A DNA stretch of 19,497 nt, taken from contig JAJYDR010000029.1 in NCBI GenBank assembly GCA_021777285.1, positions 1 to 19,497 on the forward strand, in the 5' to 3' direction. The translations under genes were made by a program, and so were the position numbers. Shown one piece after another: positions 6,900 through 14,124 of the stretch. The first letter of the stretch is position 1. Every line of letters starts with the position of its first letter. Source of the stretch: Actinomycetes bacterium (GTDB lineage: Bacteria > Actinomycetota > Acidimicrobiia > Acidimicrobiales > RAAP-2). The notes under the pieces were generated by a model that searched no databases, was not told the origin of the DNA, and worked only from the letters and a program-made list of their open reading frames with translations.

Positions 6900-9260
6900 A
6901 TGGTCGCACCCCGACACGCTAAGAAGACGCCCGCGCGCGCTGGTTCGGCGCGCGGCGCGACTCGCGCGACTCAGCCACCCTCGTTGTGGCAGCGTCACGG
7001 CCGTGACGTCTGGGTGCTCGTTCTGGTGGTGTTCGGCATCTTGATCGGTCTCGCCGAGGTGCACGCGCTCGGACCGTTCGGTCGCTGGCTCGCGAGCGTC
7101 GTCGGAGACCTACTTGGGGTCGGTCGGGTCATCTTGCCGCTCGTGCTCATCGGGCTCGGGGTGGCGATTCTCTGGGGCAAGGTCGAGGTCGACAACGCGC
7201 GCCTCGGCTGGGGGCTCACGCTGGGCCTCATCAGCGTGACCGGTCTCGGCGACCTGATCGGGGGGCGTCCGTCGACGAGCGCCACGGCGAGCGCGCTCGG
7301 TCGAGCTGGCGGGTGGCTTGGCGTCGTCGTCGGGGGCGGTCTCGTGCGGGGACTCGGCGAGGTGGGCGCCGTCGTGGTGTTGTTAGCGGTGTTGGTCGTG
7401 GCGGTGATCGTCACCACCGGCATCGGCTTACGCACACTCGCGGCGGCCAGCGTGCGCGCCGTTCGCGTGGTCGTTCGTGCTCTCGGTCGTTGGTGGTCCA
7501 GTCGGCCGCGCCCGGCCGAGGTCGACGAGCTAGAGGCGACCCCCGCACCCGCGAAGCCCCGACGCACGCGCGCGGCGCGCAACGACGAGCTGTCCCCGGT
7601 GGACGATGCCGTCGAACTCGAGGCGACGCCCTGGCCGACGGAGGAGTCGCCCGACGCTCAGGACGCGCTCGACGCAGCCCGCGACGAGTGGGTCCCCGTC
7701 GAGGCACCCGTCGCACCCGCGCCGGTGGTCGTACCCGACGCGCACGAGACGTCGTGGTCGTTGCCGCCGCTGACGCTGCTCACTCGCACGCGCGAGCAGC
7801 GTCAGGACCGCGCGAGCGTGGAGCGGGCGGGCGCCGAGCTCGTCGAGGCCCTCGCCGCCCACGGCGTCGAGACGGTCCTCGTCGGTTTCACCGTCGGTCC
7901 AACGGTCACGCGCTTCGAGCTTGAACTCGGTCCCGGGATCAAGGTCGCCCGGTTGACCGCGCTCAGCCGGGACATCGCCTACGCGATGGCGACCCCAGAC
8001 GTGCGCATCCTCGCACCCATCCCGGGACGTTCGGCCATCGGCGTCGAAGTGCCGAACCGGAACCGGACCCTCGTCGCCCTCGGCGACCTGCTCGCCACTG
8101 ACGAGGCCCGTGATGCCCATCATCCCCTCGACGTGCCGATCGGCCGCGACATCGCGGGCCAGACTGTCATCGTCAACCTCGGCGAGATGCCCCACGTGCT
8201 GATCTCGGGGGCGACGGGCGCGGGTAAGAGTTCGTGCATCAACTCACTGGTGACCGCCCTCGTGATGCGGGCCAACCCCGAACAGGTCCGTCTGCTCTTG
8301 ATCGACCCCAAGCGTGTCGAGATGGGCCATTACCAGGACCTCCCGCACCTGCTCGCACCGGTCGTGGTCGACCCGAAAAAGGCGGCCGGGGCGCTGAACT
8401 GGGCTGTGAAGGAGATGGAGCGGCGCTACGACGTGCTCGCCACCTGTGGGGCGCGCGACCTGACTGGTTATAAGCAGATGATCGATCGGGGCGAGCTCGA
8501 TCCGGGTCCGACGATCGCCGAGGAGATCGGCGAGGCGATTGAACGCGCGACGGGACTCGCGTCGGATGCCCTTCGACCCGTCGGGCCCGAGCAGATGCCC
8601 TACATCGTCATCGTCGTCGATGAGCTCAATGACCTGATGATGGTGGCCGCGCGCGACGTGGAGGACTCGGTCGTGCGTATCGCGCAGATGGCCCGCGCAG
8701 TCGGGATCCACCTCGTGCTCGCGACCCAGCGGCCGAGCGTCGACGTGATCACGGGCGTCATCAAGGCGAACGTGCCGAGTCGGATGGCCTTTGCGGTGTC
8801 ATCGCTCGCCGACAGCCGGGTGATCCTCGACCAGGCCGGCGCCGAACGGCTGGTCGGTAAGGGCGACATGCTGCTCGTTACCGCCACCAGCAACATCGCC
8901 CGGCGGATCCAGTCGCCGTGGGTCTCCGAGGCCGAGGTCCAGCGGGTCGTCGAGTACTGGCGCGCCCAGGGCGGTCGTCGCGAGACCGTGGTCGCCCTTG
9001 ACGTGCCCGTCGAGCGCGGCGGGCCCGGCGGTGGCGGCGGGGACGACGACGAGGTGCTGCGTCAGGCCCGCGAACTCGTGATCCGTACTCAGTCGGGATC
9101 GACGTCGATGCTCCAGCGCAAGCTGCGCGTCGGCTTCGCGCGCGCGGGCCGACTCATGGACCAGCTCGAGCAAGAGGGTGTTGTCGCCGCGGGCGACGGG
9201 TCCAAGGCGCGCAAGGTCTTGATCACGCGCGAGGAGTACTTCCCCGACGAAGACCGCTGA
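6900..9260 (+). CDS. ftsK: DNA translocase FtsK
   Basis: FtsK is a septum-anchored hexameric ATPase that pumps chromosomal DNA during division and guides dimer resolution. From ATG 6900 it has 786 residues. A basic N-terminus is followed by about four membrane segments (roughly 36-57, 63-91, 103-121 and 135-175). A Pro/Ala/Glu-rich linker spans about 195-290, with two short repeats of the type ELEATP. The motor carries Walker A GATGAGKSS at 437-445 (K443), a Walker B region ending DELNDLMM (574-581) and the conserved LATQRPSVDVITG. A glycine/aspartate-rich hinge at about 706-719 leads to the C-terminal gamma winged helix (STSMLQRKLRVGFARAGRLM), which reads polarity motifs in DNA. The linker is short compared with E. 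coli FtsK. The asparagine in DELND replaces the commoner alanine. Confidence 0.95.
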   Translation: MVAPRHAKKTPARAGSARGATRATQPPSLWQRHGRDVWVLVLVVFGILIGLAEVHALGPFGRWLASVVGDLLGVGRVILPLVLIGLGVAILWGKVEVDNARLGWGLTLGLISVTGLGDLIGGRPSTSATASALGRAGGWLGVVVGGGLVRGLGEVGAVVVLLAVLVVAVIVTTGIGLRTLAAASVRAVRVVVRALGRWWSSRPRPAEVDELEATPAPAKPRRTRAARNDELSPVDDAVELEATPWPTEESPDAQDALDAARDEWVPVEAPVAPAPVVVPDAHETSWSLPPLTLLTRTREQRQDRASVERAGAELVEALAAHGVETVLVGFTVGPTVTRFELELGPGIKVARLTALSRDIAYAMATPDVRILAPIPGRSAIGVEVPNRNRTLVALGDLLATDEARDAHHPLDVPIGRDIAGQTVIVNLGEMPHVLISGATGAGKSSCINSLVTALVMRANPEQVRLLLIDPKRVEMGHYQDLPHLLAPVVVDPKKAAGALNWAVKEMERRYDVLATCGARDLTGYKQMIDRGELDPGPTIAEEIGEAIERATGLASDALRPVGPEQMPYIVIVVDELNDLMMVAARDVEDSVVRIAQMARAVGIHLVLATQRPSVDVITGVIKANVPSRMAFAVSSLADSRVILDQAGAERLVGKGDMLLVTATSNIARRIQSPWVSEAEVQRVVEYWRAQGGRRETVVALDVPVERGGPGGGGGDDDEVLRQARELVIRTQSGSTSMLQRKLRVGFARAGRLMDQLEQEGVVAAGDGSKARKVLITREEYFPDEDR

Positions 9261-9302
9261 CACCGGGGCCGGTCGATTCATGGCGCGGCGCCGGCGAACG
9301 CC

Positions 9303-9308
9303 TACGCT
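9303..9308 (+). promoter_or_regulatory. -10 hexamer (TACGCT) for leaderless thrB
   Basis: TACGCT fits TANNNT and ends exactly 6 nt before the thrB ATG, with no Shine-Dalgarno. The 54-nt gap after ftsK also holds two short G+C palindromes (ACCGGGGCCGGT at 9262-9273 and CGGCGCCG at 9287-9294). They could aid termination of ftsK but have tiny loops and no U-tract. Confidence 0.55.
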
Positions 9309-9314
9309 GATTCC

Positions 9315-10160
9315 ATGATCGCGCGGGTGCCGGCCAGTTCGGCGAACTTGGGACCGGGCTTTGACACCTTGGCGGTGGCACTCAACCGCTACGTCGAGGT
9401 CGAGGTGCGCGACGCCGACGAGTTCTCCATTGTCACCAGTGGTTATGGCGCTGGTCGCTTCGACGACGAGGGCCACCTTGGGGCCCGGGTCGCCGCGTCG
9501 GTGCTCGGGCATCAGCGTTTCGCGATTCGCGTCGACTCACAGATCCCGCTCTCGCGCGGCCTCGGCTCCTCAGCGTCCTTGGCGCTCGCGGCCGCCGCGG
9601 CGGCGGGGGCGACGGACGCGCTCGCGATCGCGGTGGCGATCGACGGGCACGCTGAGAACGCGGCTGCGTCGTGGCGCGGCGGACTCGTCGTGGCGGGTCA
9701 ACGCGACGGCGCGATCGCCGTGGCCGACCTCGCGCTCGACGACGTGTGGCGCTTCGTGGTCGTGATCCCCGAGGTCGAGCTCGCGACGGCCGACGCACGC
9801 CGGGTCCTGCCCGACGAGGTGCCCTTCGCCGACGCGGTGGCGAACCTGACCTCATTGGGTCTGTTGATCGCGGGCCTCGCGGACCACCGCGTCTTCACAC
9901 CGTGGGCGATGGAGGACCGGCTGCACCAGCCCTACCGGGCCGGGTTGTTGCCGATCGCGGGTCCGATGCTGAAGGCGCTTCGCGACGCTGGTGCGCACGG
10001 GGCGTGTTGGTCGGGTGCCGGTTCGACGATGCTCGGACTGGCGACCGTGGACGCGGCCGACGCCGTCGCCGAGGGCGCGCGGCGGACCCTCGCGGACCAC
10101 GGGGTCGCGGGTTCGGTGGCGATCCTCGAGGCCGACCGGATCGGAGCGGTCGTCTCTTGA
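9315..10160 (+). CDS. thrB: Homoserine kinase
   Basis: ThrB phosphorylates homoserine with ATP to O-phosphohomoserine, the substrate of threonine synthase. The 281-residue GHMP-family protein is slightly short of the usual 300 or so. The N-terminal motif VPASSANLGPGFDTLAVALN (5-24) is typical of homoserine kinases. The ATP-binding motif IPLSRGLGSSAS (77-88) is followed by GHAENAAASWRGGLVV, the ThrB form of a region that in other family members reads GHPDN. The third motif GACWSGAGSTMLGL lies near residue 235. The ATG has a leaderless-type -10. Homoserine dehydrogenase and threonine synthase are not adjacent. Instead the gene overlaps an RhtA-like exporter by four bases (TTGA), pointing to joint control of homoserine use and efflux. 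Confidence 0.93.
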   Translation: MIARVPASSANLGPGFDTLAVALNRYVEVEVRDADEFSIVTSGYGAGRFDDEGHLGARVAASVLGHQRFAIRVDSQIPLSRGLGSSASLALAAAAAAGATDALAIAVAIDGHAENAAASWRGGLVVAGQRDGAIAVADLALDDVWRFVVVIPEVELATADARRVLPDEVPFADAVANLTSLGLLIAGLADHRVFTPWAMEDRLHQPYRAGLLPIAGPMLKALRDAGAHGACWSGAGSTMLGLATVDAADAVAEGARRTLADHGVAGSVAILEADRIGAVVS

Positions 10161-11029
10161 CGTCGTCGCTCGCGCGCCGGCGGACCCTCGCCGGTGTCGC
10201 ATTCCTCCTGGCGGGAACGACCACGATCCAGTGGTCGGCAGCCCTGGTCATGCCGGTCTTCCTACGGATCGGCCCGTCGGCGTCGAGCGCGTGGCGCTTC
10301 CTCTTCGGCGCAGTGGCGCTGCTCGCGGTGTCTCGGCCCCAGGTGCGCGCCTGGTCGAGAGACCAGTGGGTCGGGGCGGCGGCACTCGGCGCATCGACGG
10401 CGTTCATGGGCTTTTGCTTCTACCAGTCGATCGCGCGGATCCCGCTCGGCACGGCGGTCGCGATCGAGTACCTGGGCCCATTCCTCGTGGCGGCCCTCTC
10501 GAAACGGTCACTTCGTCACTACGTGTTCGTCGCCCTGGCGGGGGTGGGGGTGGTGGCCCTCGCGCGACCGGGTGGCGGCGTGACGCTCATCGGCGTGCTC
10601 TTCGCCCTCGGGTCGGGTGCCGGATGGGCCGGCTACGCCTTCGCGTCGCACCGCGTGGGCGGCTCGATCGAGGGTTTCGGCGGGCTCGCCGTGGCGATGT
10701 CGATCGCGGCGTTGGTGACCATCCCCTTCGCCGTCGCGTCGGCCCACGTGCTTCTCGCGCGGCCGTGGCTCGCCGGCCGCATGGCCCTGGTGGGCGTCGC
10801 GGCGATCGGGCTCGGCTTCGGGATGGAGATGCAGGCGCTGCGCCGGATAAAACCGAGCGTCGTGAGTGTGCTGATCGCGCTCGATCCGGCGATCGCCTTC
10901 TTGATGGGCTGGTTGTTCATCGGCCAGGGTGTGTCGGTGACTGACCTGGTCGGACTGGCGTGCGTCGTGGGGGCCGGCGTCGGGGTGACCTACGACGTCA
11001 CCCGGGGCGTCGTTCCGGTCGCTCAGTAG
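10157..11029 (+). CDS. RhtA-like EamA/DMT transporter, probable homoserine/threonine exporter
   Basis: This 290-residue inner-membrane protein has about ten predicted helices arranged as two EamA repeats, the layout of the drug/metabolite transporter superfamily. The stretch FCFYQSIARIPLGTAVAIEY closely follows the E. coli RhtA segment I recall (LFYLSIQTVPLGIAVALEF). The second repeat shows FGMEMQALRRIKPSVVSVLI followed by LDPAIAFLMGW, again RhtA-like. RhtA exports threonine and homoserine. The TTG start overlaps the thrB stop as TTGA, so translation is coupled; the frame upstream is a shadow of thrB. The stop codon TAG is also the first three bases of the miaB -10 hexamer. The family is secure; the cargo is inferred from similarity and from thrB. 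Confidence 0.8.
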   Translation: MTSSLARRRTLAGVAFLLAGTTTIQWSAALVMPVFLRIGPSASSAWRFLFGAVALLAVSRPQVRAWSRDQWVGAAALGASTAFMGFCFYQSIARIPLGTAVAIEYLGPFLVAALSKRSLRHYVFVALAGVGVVALARPGGGVTLIGVLFALGSGAGWAGYAFASHRVGGSIEGFGGLAVAMSIAALVTIPFAVASAHVLLARPWLAGRMALVGVAAIGLGFGMEMQALRRIKPSVVSVLIALDPAIAFLMGWLFIGQGVSVTDLVGLACVVGAGVGVTYDVTRGVVPVAQ

Positions 11030-11032
11030 GCT
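11027..11032 (+). promoter_or_regulatory. -10 hexamer (TAGGCT) for miaB, overlapping the upstream stop codon
   Basis: TAGGCT ends 7 nt before the GTG of miaB and is identical to the hexamer of the siderophore-interacting gene. Its first three bases are the stop codon of the RhtA-like gene. No Shine-Dalgarno is visible, so a leaderless miaB transcript is likely. Confidence 0.5.
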
Positions 11033-11039
11033 GGACGGC

Positions 11040-12431
11040 GTGTCAACGCCGCGCACTTTCTCCATTCGCACGTTCGGCTGCCAGATGAACGAGCACGACT
11101 CGGAGCGCTTGGCCGGACTGTTGGTCAACGAGGGGCTGGCGCCGGCCACGAACGAGGCCGAGGCGGACGTGGTGATCTTCAACACCTGCACGATTCGCGA
11201 GAACGCCGACCTCAAGCTCTACAGCGCGCTCGGGCACTTGAAGGCCGCCAAGGCCGCGCGACCGTCGATGCAGATCGCCGTGGGCGGCTGCATGGCCCAG
11301 CACGAACGGGGCCGGATCCTCGAACGGGCCGGATGGGTGGACGTCGTCTTTGGCACCCACAACCTGAATGAGGCACCGGCGCTCTTGCGCCGCGCCCAAG
11401 TAGAGGGTCCGATCGTGGACGTCGCCGACGCGCCCGACCCGGTCGTCACCCGCGACATGGCCCCGGCGCTCAGTGCGGTGCGTGAGCTCCCGTGGGCGGC
11501 GTGGATGACGATCCAGACGGGATGTGACAACTCGTGCAGCTACTGCATCGTGCCCGACGTGCGCGGCGGCGAGATCAGCCGACCGTTGGCGGACCTCGTG
11601 ACCGAGGCGCGGATGCTGGCGGCGTCGGGGGTCACCGAGATCACGGTGCTCGGCCAGAACGTGAACTCCTACGGCCGGGACCTGACCAAGCGTCGACCGC
11701 TCTTCGCCGATTTGCTGCGGGCGCTCGGCGAGGTCGAGGGCATCGAGCGGATCCGATTCACCAGCCCCCACCCGAAGGACTTGCGGCCCGAGACGATTGC
11801 GGCCATGGCCGAGACGGCGTCGGTGTGCCCCCAGCTCCACCTCCCGCTGCAGTCGGGATCGAATCGCGTCCTGACCGCGATGCGCCGGGGTTACAGCGCC
11901 GAGCGCTACCTTGAGCGACTAGCCGCGGCGCGCGCGTCCATCGCGGACCTGGCGGTCACGACCGACCTGATCGTGGGCTACCCCGGGGAGACCGACGAGG
12001 ACTTCGAGGCCACGCTCGCGGTAGTGGCCGAGGCGAACTACGACTCGGCCTACACGTTCATCTTCTCGCCGCGCGACGGGACGCGAGCCGCCGCGATGGT
12101 CGACGAGTTCGTCCCCGACGAGATCATCAAGGACCGGTTCGAACGGTTGAAGCACGTGTTGGACCGTTCGGCGCTGCGCGCGCACGTCGCGCGCGAAGGC
12201 CACCTCGAGGAGGTCTTGCTCGAGGGACCGTCGCGCCGGTCGCAGAGCCGGTGGTCGGGACGCACTCGACAGGGCAAGCTCGTGCACGTGGACTCCGACG
12301 CGCAGTTACGCCCCGGCGCGCTCGTCGAGGTGCACGTCGATCACGGCGCGCCGTACCACCTGATGGGTCACGTCACCCGGGTCCTCCGGCCACCGCGGCA
12401 CAAGGTGCGCATCGCCCTCAACGTCTCGTGA
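11040..12431 (+). CDS. miaB: tRNA-2-methylthio-N6-dimethylallyladenosine synthase
   Basis: MiaB adds a methylthio group to i6A37 in tRNAs reading UNN codons, using two [4Fe-4S] clusters and S-adenosylmethionine. The 463-residue protein has the three cysteines for the auxiliary cluster in the N-terminal UPF0004 domain: C14 (TFGCQMN), C50 (NTCTIRENA) and C84 (GGCMAQ). The radical-SAM motif CDNSCSYC gives C162, C166 and C169. Further conserved blocks are VLGQNVNSYG, FTSPHPKD and LHLPLQSGSN. The C-terminus has a TRAM-type RNA-binding domain (about 390-450). The stop overlaps miaA as GTGA, so the enzyme making i6A and the one modifying it are translated together. The GTG start is preceded by a -10 at leaderless spacing. 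Confidence 0.95.
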   Translation: MSTPRTFSIRTFGCQMNEHDSERLAGLLVNEGLAPATNEAEADVVIFNTCTIRENADLKLYSALGHLKAAKAARPSMQIAVGGCMAQHERGRILERAGWVDVVFGTHNLNEAPALLRRAQVEGPIVDVADAPDPVVTRDMAPALSAVRELPWAAWMTIQTGCDNSCSYCIVPDVRGGEISRPLADLVTEARMLAASGVTEITVLGQNVNSYGRDLTKRRPLFADLLRALGEVEGIERIRFTSPHPKDLRPETIAAMAETASVCPQLHLPLQSGSNRVLTAMRRGYSAERYLERLAAARASIADLAVTTDLIVGYPGETDEDFEATLAVVAEANYDSAYTFIFSPRDGTRAAAMVDEFVPDEIIKDRFERLKHVLDRSALRAHVAREGHLEEVLLEGPSRRSQSRWSGRTRQGKLVHVDSDAQLRPGALVEVHVDHGAPYHLMGHVTRVLRPPRHKVRIALNVS

Positions 12432-13360
12432 ACCGGGTCGCGGTGGCCCTCGTGGGCGCTACCGCGTCGGGCAAGTCAGCCCTCGCGCACGCGCTCGCCC
12501 GTCGTGATGCGAATCGTGCCATTGTCGCCGTGGACGCGATGACCGTCTACCGGGGCATGGACATCGGCACGGCCAAGCCCACGCCGGCTGAGCGTCGCGA
12601 GGTGCCCTACTACTTGCTCGACCTCGTCGAACCCGACGAGTCATTCACCGTCGCGATGTTCCAGCGCGCGGCGCGCGAGGCGACGGCCGAGGTCTGGGCC
12701 AAGGGTGGTCAGGTGATCTACGTCGGCGGCACCGGTCTCTACGGGCGAGCCGTCCTCGACGACTACCGGATCCCGGGCCAGTACCCCGAGGTTCGACGAG
12801 CCCTCGAGGCGCGATGGGTGGCCGGCGAGGCGCTGCACGAGGAGCTGGTCCGACGCGACCCGGTCGCGGCGGGACGCATGGAACCGACCAACGCCCGACG
12901 GGTCCTGCGCGCGCTCGAGGTCACTCTCGGCAGTGGCCGTCCGTTCTCCTCGTTCGGTCCGGGCGTGGCGCAGTACGGCCGAGTTCGTGTAGTTCAGGTC
13001 GGACTGCGAGTCACCATGGACGAGCTCGACCGGCGTATCGAGGCGCGGTTCCGCCAGTGGCTGGACGAGGGGTTGCTCGACGAGGTCCGCCGCCTCGCCG
13101 TGCGTCCCGGTGGGGTGGGGCGCACGGCCCGTCAGGCCGTCGGCTATCGGGAGCTGCTGGCGCACGTCGAGGATGGGGCGGACCTCGAGCAGTGCGTGCG
13201 CGACGCCATCACCCACAGCCGCCGCTTGGCCCGCCGCCAGCGCTCGTGGTTCGAACGCGATCCGCGCATCGAGTGGTTCGAGAGTCCCGAGGCGGCCCTG
13301 GCGCGCTTGGAGCACGTGCTGAACGGCCCCGACGGCTTCGTGCGAGAATGGGACCAGTGA
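12428..13360 (+). CDS. miaA: tRNA dimethylallyltransferase
   Basis: MiaA transfers a dimethylallyl group to the N6 of A37 in tRNA, making the i6A that MiaB then thiomethylates. It starts at the GTG overlapping the miaB stop (GTGA), giving 310 residues, a normal length. The P-loop GATASGKS is at 10-17. Next come VDAMTVYRGMDIGTAKPTP (usually DAMQ or DSMQ), YYLLDLVEP and VGGTGLYGRA. Near the C-terminus are RRVLRALEV, RQAVGYRELL and the basic RRLARRQRSWFERDPRI that contacts tRNA. The open frame upstream of 12428 is a shadow of miaB. The 3' end overlaps dapF (GTGA). Confidence 0.94.
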   Translation: MNRVAVALVGATASGKSALAHALARRDANRAIVAVDAMTVYRGMDIGTAKPTPAERREVPYYLLDLVEPDESFTVAMFQRAAREATAEVWAKGGQVIYVGGTGLYGRAVLDDYRIPGQYPEVRRALEARWVAGEALHEELVRRDPVAAGRMEPTNARRVLRALEVTLGSGRPFSSFGPGVAQYGRVRVVQVGLRVTMDELDRRIEARFRQWLDEGLLDEVRRLAVRPGGVGRTARQAVGYRELLAHVEDGADLEQCVRDAITHSRRLARRQRSWFERDPRIEWFESPEAALARLEHVLNGPDGFVREWDQ

Positions 13361-14124
13361 CACTTCGCTATCTTCAAAAATGGCACGGCGCCGGCAACGA
13401 CTTTCTGGTTGAGGTGATCGAGCACGGCATGGCACCCTGGTGGGATGAGGACCACGTGCGCGCCGTGTGCGATCGCGCCACCGGCGTCGGCGCCGACGGT
13501 CTGCTGCTCGCGACGGTCGGCTCCGAGGTGACGATGGTGCTCTTCAACGCCGACGGGAGCCGCGCCGAGATGTCGGGCAACGGTATCCGGTGCCTCGCGG
13601 CGGCAGTGCGCCGCTCGACGCGCGATGCGTGGGACAGTCTGGACGTGGTGACCGACGTCGGGGTGCGACACGTGACCTTGACCGGTGATCGCGATGGCGG
13701 GACGGGCAGTGTCGAGATGGGCGCAGTCGTTGTCGGACCGGGCCCCGCGGGGACGTTGGGGGTCGCCTCGGTTGGCAATCCGCACGTCGTGGTCGCCGAC
13801 GACCCGACGTGGAGTATCGAGGACCGGACGAAGTTCGCCCAGTCGTGGTCCGACGCTGTCGGCGGCGCGAACGTCGAGTTCATCACGCCCGCCAGTGCGG
13901 ACCTGATCAAGTTACGGGTATTCGAGCGTGGTGTCGGCTGGACGCTCGCGTGTGGCACCGGTAGTTGTGCGACCGCCGCGGTCGCGCGTTCGCACGGGCT
14001 CTGTGGCGACGTGGTCACGGTCGCCAACCCCGGCGGTGACCTCACGGTTCGCCTAGACGGCGACCGAGCGACCCTCAGCGGTCCGGTCGAGTTCGTCGCC
14101 AACGTCGAGTGGCTCGCGACTTGA
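13357..14124 (+). CDS. dapF: Diaminopimelate epimerase with Ser in place of the first catalytic Cys
   Basis: DapF interconverts LL- and meso-diaminopimelate without a cofactor, through two facing cysteines acting as acid and base. From the GTG overlapping miaA the protein has 255 residues, a little short of the usual 270-280. HGAGNDF (10-16), GVGADG (43-48), FNADGSRAEM (63-72), GNPHVV (140-145) and the second catalytic motif ACGTGSCA (198-205, C199) are all in place. The first catalytic motif, normally CGNGxR, reads SGNGIRC, with S73 encoded by TCG at 13573-13575; the nearest cysteine is C79. The frame is intact and lies inside a tight operon, so the gene looks maintained. Assignment as DapF is strong. 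Whether it epimerises diaminopimelate with Ser/Cys chemistry cannot be judged from sequence. Confidence 0.9.
   Translation: MTLRYLQKWHGAGNDFLVEVIEHGMAPWWDEDHVRAVCDRATGVGADGLLLATVGSEVTMVLFNADGSRAEMSGNGIRCLAAAVRRSTRDAWDSLDVVTDVGVRHVTLTGDRDGGTGSVEMGAVVVGPGPAGTLGVASVGNPHVVVADDPTWSIEDRTKFAQSWSDAVGGANVEFITPASADLIKLRVFERGVGWTLACGTGSCATAAVARSHGLCGDVVTVANPGGDLTVRLDGDRATLSGPVEFVANVEWLAT

Noticed and set aside
9262..9294. G+C palindromes after ftsK as an intrinsic terminator
   Set aside because: The loops are two bases or none and there is no U-tract, so the evidence is too weak for a separate feature.
12428..13360. MiaA motif DAMTVYRG instead of DAMQ/DSMQ
   Set aside because: A single change in an otherwise intact motif, with the P-loop and C-terminal blocks normal. 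Not enough to suggest altered function.
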